Origin: JAEUHO01 sp046350655
Lineage (GTDB): Bacteria > Planctomycetota > PLA2 > JAEUHO01
Assembly (NCBI GenBank): GCA_046350655.1
Contig: JAXMAB010000005.1
Coordinates: 372,001 to 436,000 of the forward strand
DNA length: 64,000 nucleotides
Reading direction: 5' to 3'
The notes below the pieces were generated by a model. The model saw only the letters and a list, made by a program, of their open reading frames with translations, did not search any database and was not told the DNA's origin. Below, in pieces: positions 60,341-64,000 of this stretch (position 1 is the first letter of the stretch; every line of letters starts with the position of its first letter). The translations under genes and the position numbers were made by a program.

Positions 60341-61426
60341 CTACTTGACGCCGACGCCGAGGCCGGAGAGGCCCACGCGCGTCGACAGCGTCTTCCCGAA
60401 CAGCGTGAAGTTGAGCTGGCCGTCGCGGGCGTCGCTGCCCGCGGTGTCGAGCCCGACGAGCTGCCAGGCGCGGGGCTCACCCTCGACGCGCTTGAGGTTG
60501 TAGGTGCGTCCGTCGACGACGACCGTGGGGTTCTCGACCGTGTACGGCTTGCCCTCCCACGTCTCCTCGACCGCGTAGAACGTGTACGCGCCCGACTTCG
60601 CGTCGCGCACGACCTCGAAGCTGGGGCCGTCGGTGACCGTCACGAGGTCGCCGCCGCGGGTCGTCGCGTAGACGAGCGCCGTCTCGCACGGCTTGCCGTT
60701 GACGAGGAGGCGGACGCGCGCGGACGTCGTCGTGGACTTGAACGACTCGTGCGTCGTGGTCCACACGCCGTCCTGGCCGTCGACCTTCGTCAGCGTGACG
60801 ACGACCGGCGTCGTCCTCTCGGTGACCGTGATCACCGGGGCCGACGTGACGGTCACGTCCTCGTTGGAGTAGATCGTGAGCGCGCCGGTCGCGGGGTCCT
60901 GGACCACCTCGACGCGGGCGCCGCAGTCCGGGAACGCCAGGGCGTGCCCGCCGTGGCGCGGGTGGAAGCCGCCGGACGGCAGGGTGCAGCCCGCGGACGT
61001 CGAGTCGCCCGTCCACGCGGTCGCGAACGGCGCCGAGTACGGCTTCCCGGCGACGACGACGCGCATCGTCCCGCTGAAGCGGTCGTCGCGGACCGCATCG
61101 CCGGTCCAGACCCACGTGCCGGGCTGGCCCGCGACCGGGACGAGCGTGATCTCCTTCGGGCCGCTGTCCGTCGTCATCACGACGACCGGCGCGCGCTCGA
61201 GCTTGACGGACGGGTCGTCGAGGCGGAACGTCATGCGGCCGGCCTTCGCGTCACGCTCGACGTGGAAGCGCGCCGCGCCGTCGCCGAACTCCAGCACGCG
61301 GGAGACGGGCTTCGCCGCCGCCGCGTCGGGGCCCTTCGCGGGCTCCCCGGCGGTGACGAACGGGACGAGCGCGGGGGACATGCAGATCGCGGCGACGGCC
61401 GCGGCGAGAACGTAGGGGAACTTCAT
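60341..61426 (-). CDS. Secreted protein with three similar beta-rich repeats
   Basis: The 361-aa product has a signal peptide (KFPYVLAAAVAAICMSPALV). Three similar modules follow, each starting with an E/V-rich strand and a D-A/P-K/A-T/S-G turn: RFHVERDAKAGRMTFRLDDP, RVEVVQDPATGALTIYSNED and SFEVVRDAKSGAYTFYAVEE. Each is followed by a strand with PVV/VTV and a short K/R.W ending such as GQPGTWVWTG or GQDGVWTTTHE. The repeats argue for an internal triplication. No family is recognised. GAGGAG lies before ATG 61426. It precedes the DUF6600 gene on the same strand, with the terminator in between. Confidence 0.75.
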   Translation of the reverse strand: MKFPYVLAAAVAAICMSPALVPFVTAGEPAKGPDAAAAKPVSRVLEFGDGAARFHVERDAKAGRMTFRLDDPSVKLERAPVVVMTTDSGPKEITLVPVAGQPGTWVWTGDAVRDDRFSGTMRVVVAGKPYSAPFATAWTGDSTSAGCTLPSGGFHPRHGGHALAFPDCGARVEVVQDPATGALTIYSNEDVTVTSAPVITVTERTTPVVVTLTKVDGQDGVWTTTHESFKSTTTSARVRLLVNGKPCETALVYATTRGGDLVTVTDGPSFEVVRDAKSGAYTFYAVEETWEGKPYTVENPTVVVDGRTYNLKRVEGEPRAWQLVGLDTAGSDARDGQLNFTLFGKTLSTRVGLSGLGVGVK

Positions 61427-61815
61427 GGCGACTCCTCAAGACAAGGGGGTGTGCGCGGACCGTGGGCGTCCGCTCGGGTACGAGGGTGCGGGGCGCGTGC
61501 GCCGAAGGGCGTCCGCCGGCCGCAGGTCGTTGGCCTCCGGCGCGGGTCGGTGCAGGCCACCGGGAGCCGCGCCGTGGGCTCCCTCCTTCGATGCCGGCCG
61601 GCGGTCGAGGGTCGCGACGAAGCGCACGCGGCTCGCGGGCCGCGCACGGGCGCCCCCGGTGCGCCGGCGAAGCGCGCGACCCGCGAGGTCCGACGGTTTC
61701 GTCGCGCGGCGCGCCGTCGTGCGCGGTGCGCGCCACCCCGTCCGCTCGCCCACGAGCCTCCCGCGCCCGCCTACGCTGTGGGGGGGGAAGGGGCGAACCA
61801 CCGGAGCCACCGCCC
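61427..61815. other. 389-bp divergent gap without clear features
   Basis: Between the secreted beta-rich gene and the cupin gene. A 7-bp hairpin GGGAGCC/GGCTCCC (61562-61583) is present. I see no gene or convincing promoter. Confidence 0.4.
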
Positions 61816-62202
61816 ATGCGCCCCTACGTCGGCCCGATCGAACGCCAGACCCTCGCGAACCGCGACTTCCGCCGCGTGCTCTTCACCGGCCGCCACGCGC
61901 AGCTCGTGCTGATGAGCCTCCGCCCCGGCGAGGAGATCGGTCGCGAGGTCCACGCGGCCGTGGATCAGTTCTTCCGCGTCGAGGCGGGCACCGCCCGCTT
62001 CCTGCTCGCGGGCCAACCGCCGCGGGACGTCCGCGCCGGCGGCGCGGTCGTCGTGCCGGCGAAGACGCGGCACAACGTCGTCAATCCGTCGAAGACGAAG
62101 CCCCTGAAGCTCTACACGCTCTACGCGCCTCCGAACCACCCGCCCGGCACCGTGCAGCGGACGCGCGACGACGCCGTCGCGGCCGAGGCCTCGCACGCCT
62201 GA
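61816..62202 (+). CDS. Small cupin-domain protein
   Basis: The 128-aa single-domain cupin has motif 1 as LRPGEEIGREVHAAVDQFFRVEAG (about residues 33-56; E-H...Q-F-F replaces the usual HxH), and motif 2 as AGGAVVVPAKTRHNVVN (about 73-89) with the late His. It is related to mannose-6-phosphate-isomerase-type cupins of unknown substrate. ATG 61816; GGAG lies 10-11 nt upstream. Confidence 0.8.
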   Translation: MRPYVGPIERQTLANRDFRRVLFTGRHAQLVLMSLRPGEEIGREVHAAVDQFFRVEAGTARFLLAGQPPRDVRAGGAVVVPAKTRHNVVNPSKTKPLKLYTLYAPPNHPPGTVQRTRDDAVAAEASHA

Positions 62203-62310
62203 GGTCCACCGCGCCGGCCCGGCTCCCGGCGCGTGGGCGTCGTTCGATCCTCGTCGCCGTGCCTCTCTCGTGTACGGACGGCGCGAGGATCGTCCCGGCG
62301 CGCGCCCCTG

Positions 62311-64000
62311 TCAGACCGCGGACTCCGGTGCGCCGAGCACGACCACGATGGCGTGCTCGGCTCCGTCGTCGACGAAGGGGATGGCCGGGGAAGGGACCGC
62401 TCGGCCGTCGAGCGTCGCGGACGCGACGCCCCGGCTGATGCCGTCGGGGTTCTCGACGCGGACGCGGTGGACCGTGGCGCCGGTCCGCAGGACGACCTCG
62501 AAGCGCGACCACGCGGCCGGGACGCACGGGTCGACGGCGAGCGTCGTCGCGGTCCGGCGCACGCCGAGGATGCGCTCGAGGCCCAGGCGGTACAGCCAGG
62601 CCGCGGAGCCGGTGTACCAGGTCCACCCGCCGCGCCCGTCGTATCCCCCGCCGAGACACACGTCGCCCGCCACGACGTAGGGCTCCACGCGATACAGGTC
62701 GGCGCCGGCGCGCGTCGACGTCCGCCGGATCGGGGACGCCGTCCGGAACCAGTCGAGGGCGGTGTCGCCGTCCCCGAGGACCGCGAACGCCCACGCGCCC
62801 CAGACCGCGGCGTGAGTGTACTGGGCGCCGTTCTCGCGCACGCCCGGCGGGTACCCCTTCACGTAGCCGGGTTCGAGGGCGGTGCGGTCGAACGGTGGGG
62901 CGAGCAGGCGCACGAGCTCGAGGGCGGGCACGAGGAGGTGGTCCGCGGCCGAGGCCATGGCACGCGCGGCGCGGGACCGGTTCGCGGCGCCCGACAGCAC
63001 CGCCCACGCCTGCGACACGAGGTCGATCCTCGCCTCGTCGGAGGCGGACCCGCCCAGAGGCGTGCCGTCGTCGTAGAACGCGCGGAGGTACCAGCGACCG
63101 TCCCACGCCGTGCGCTCGACGGTCGCGCGCAATGCCTCGGCGCGACGGCGCAGCGCGCCGCAGCGCGCGGAGAGCTCGCCGTCGGGACAGGCCGCCGCGA
63201 AACGCGTCCACGCGGCGTACAGGAACCACGCGAGCCACACGCTCTCGCCGCGTCCGTCCGCGCCGACGCGGTTCATCCCGTCGTTCCAGTCGCCCGACCC
63301 CATCAGCGGGAGGCCGTGCGTCCCGGTCCCGGGGTCGCGCTCGAGCGCGCGCAGGCAGTGCTCCGCCAGGGACGCGACCGGGCCCGGCGCGAACCGCGCG
63401 TACCTCTCGCGCTCGCCGGGGGCGAGCGGCTCGCCGGCGAGGAACGGGACCTGCGCGTCCAGCACGGCGTGGTCCCCCGTCCAGCGGACGTAGTGCGCCA
63501 CGGCGAAGGGGAGCCACAGACGGTCGTCCGAGCACCGCGTGCGGACCCCCGCGTCGGTCTCGACGTGCCACCAGTGGAGGACGTCGCCCTCGGGGAACTG
63601 ACGCCGCGCGGCCTCGAGCAGGTGCGCGCGCGCGAGCGCCGGCGCGGCGCTGACGAGCGCCATCGCGTCCTGCAGCTGGTCCCGGAACCCGAAGGCGCCG
63701 CCGGGCTGGTACAGCCCCGATCGGCCCCACATCCGGCACGCGACGACCTGGTGCAGGAGCCGGCCGTTCATGAGCAGGTCGAAGTCGGGGTCGGGCGTGC
63801 TCACCTCGATCGCCCCGAGGACGCGGTCCCAGGCCGCGGTGGCGTCGACGGCGGTGGCGACCCGCGGGGCCCGGTGCGCGGCGAGGAGCCTCCGCGCGTC
63901 GACGAGGTCGACGCCTTCCCCGAGGACGAAGCGCACGTCGCGGACCGCCCTCGCCGGCAGGTCGACGGAGACCTGCAGCGCCCCGCACGGGTCCAGTCGG
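62311..64000 (-). CDS. GH94 / cyclic beta-glucan synthase C-terminal type enzyme (N-terminus beyond window)
   Basis: At least 563 residues are visible, open to the right edge. The frame upstream of the GTG at 63936 continues with LDPCGALQVSVDLPARAVRD, so the gene extends outside the window. Motifs are FGFRDQLQDAMALV, the catalytic region LMGSGDWNDGMNRVG (general-acid Asp), VRENGAQYTHAAVWGAWAFA and GGWTWYTGSAAWLYRLG, typical of glycosyltransferase-36 / GH94 phosphorylases and of the NdvB C-terminal domain. It either phosphorolyses beta-glucosides or sets the ring size of cyclic beta-1,2-glucan. The missing N-terminal half would decide between these. Confidence 0.88.
   Translation of the reverse strand, partial: RLDPCGALQVSVDLPARAVRDVRFVLGEGVDLVDARRLLAAHRAPRVATAVDATAAWDRVLGAIEVSTPDPDFDLLMNGRLLHQVVACRMWGRSGLYQPGGAFGFRDQLQDAMALVSAAPALARAHLLEAARRQFPEGDVLHWWHVETDAGVRTRCSDDRLWLPFAVAHYVRWTGDHAVLDAQVPFLAGEPLAPGERERYARFAPGPVASLAEHCLRALERDPGTGTHGLPLMGSGDWNDGMNRVGADGRGESVWLAWFLYAAWTRFAAACPDGELSARCGALRRRAEALRATVERTAWDGRWYLRAFYDDGTPLGGSASDEARIDLVSQAWAVLSGAANRSRAARAMASAADHLLVPALELVRLLAPPFDRTALEPGYVKGYPPGVRENGAQYTHAAVWGAWAFAVLGDGDTALDWFRTASPIRRTSTRAGADLYRVEPYVVAGDVCLGGGYDGRGGWTWYTGSAAWLYRLGLERILGVRRTATTLAVDPCVPAAWSRFEVVLRTGATVHRVRVENPDGISRGVASATLDGRAVPSPAIPFVDDGAEHAIVVVLGAPESAV

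Noticed and set aside
61436..61810. Minus-strand ORF of 124 aa in the gap before the cupin gene
   Set aside because: Arg/Ala/Pro-biased, without a ribosome site or any recognisable feature.

Overview
The window is very GC-rich (clearly above 70% by eye, not computed). It comes from a Gram-negative bacterium: it encodes a porin with a C-terminal Phe, several lipoproteins with clear lipoboxes, and many secreted proteins. A bacterial histone-fold protein, HEAT, CARDB and DUF6600-type secreted proteins, a Ser/Thr kinase, an EboE-like protein, B12-dependent ribonucleotide reductases and a selenoprotein together would fit Planctomycetota or Myxococcota best. This is inference; the window has no rRNA or other phylogenetic marker. 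Most genes lie on the minus strand and several are translationally coupled through overlapping stop and start codons.

Layout. 1-4.5 kb: a truncated beta-propeller lipoprotein, mog, eboE-like and a DUF3187 protein (all minus). 4.5-8.4 kb: a small [2Fe-2S] protein, a diacylglycerol-type glycosyltransferase and a short class II ribonucleotide reductase. 8.4-17.5 kb: an anaerobic benzoyl-CoA operon, transcribed right to left as had-oah-dch-bcrC-bcrB-bcrA-bcrD-SDR-GNAT, with a candidate promoter and two palindromic sites in front. 17.6-25.4 kb: a DinB protein, a 113-nt structured repeat, a long class II ribonucleotide reductase (nrdJ), a thioredoxin-like lipoprotein whose UxxC active site is coded by an in-frame TGA (candidate selenocysteine), and dCTP deaminase carrying a LAGLIDADG intein. 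25.6-34 kb: CotH lipoprotein, a desaturase fused to a COQ7/ferritin-like domain, a pseudokinase-kinase protein, a second DinB protein, ADP-ribosylglycohydrolase and a TPR protein. 34.2-45.1 kb: a 1844-aa CARDB repeat protein, a porin, a transglutaminase-like protein, a small membrane protein and a HEAT protein. 45.2-50.8 kb: DEAD-box helicase, a repeat-rich intergenic island, a double-length ThyX, an O-methyltransferase and a histone. 51-64 kb: a split MscK-like channel pair, a second HEAT protein, an RNB exoribonuclease, a DUF6600 protein, a secreted beta-rich protein, a cupin and a truncated GH94 enzyme.

How the genes work together. The benzoyl-CoA operon covers ATP-driven ring reduction (BcrABCD), hydration (Dch), oxidation (Had) and hydrolytic ring opening (Oah), so the organism should grow on aromatic acids without oxygen. 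The class II ribonucleotide reductases, Dcd and ThyX provide deoxynucleotides without oxygen or a separate dUMP methylase. A family of intergenic palindromes with core GCGAGGCCCG recurs in most gaps. It also intrudes into coding sequence at the linker of the desaturase-COQ7 fusion and at the N-terminus of the short reductase.
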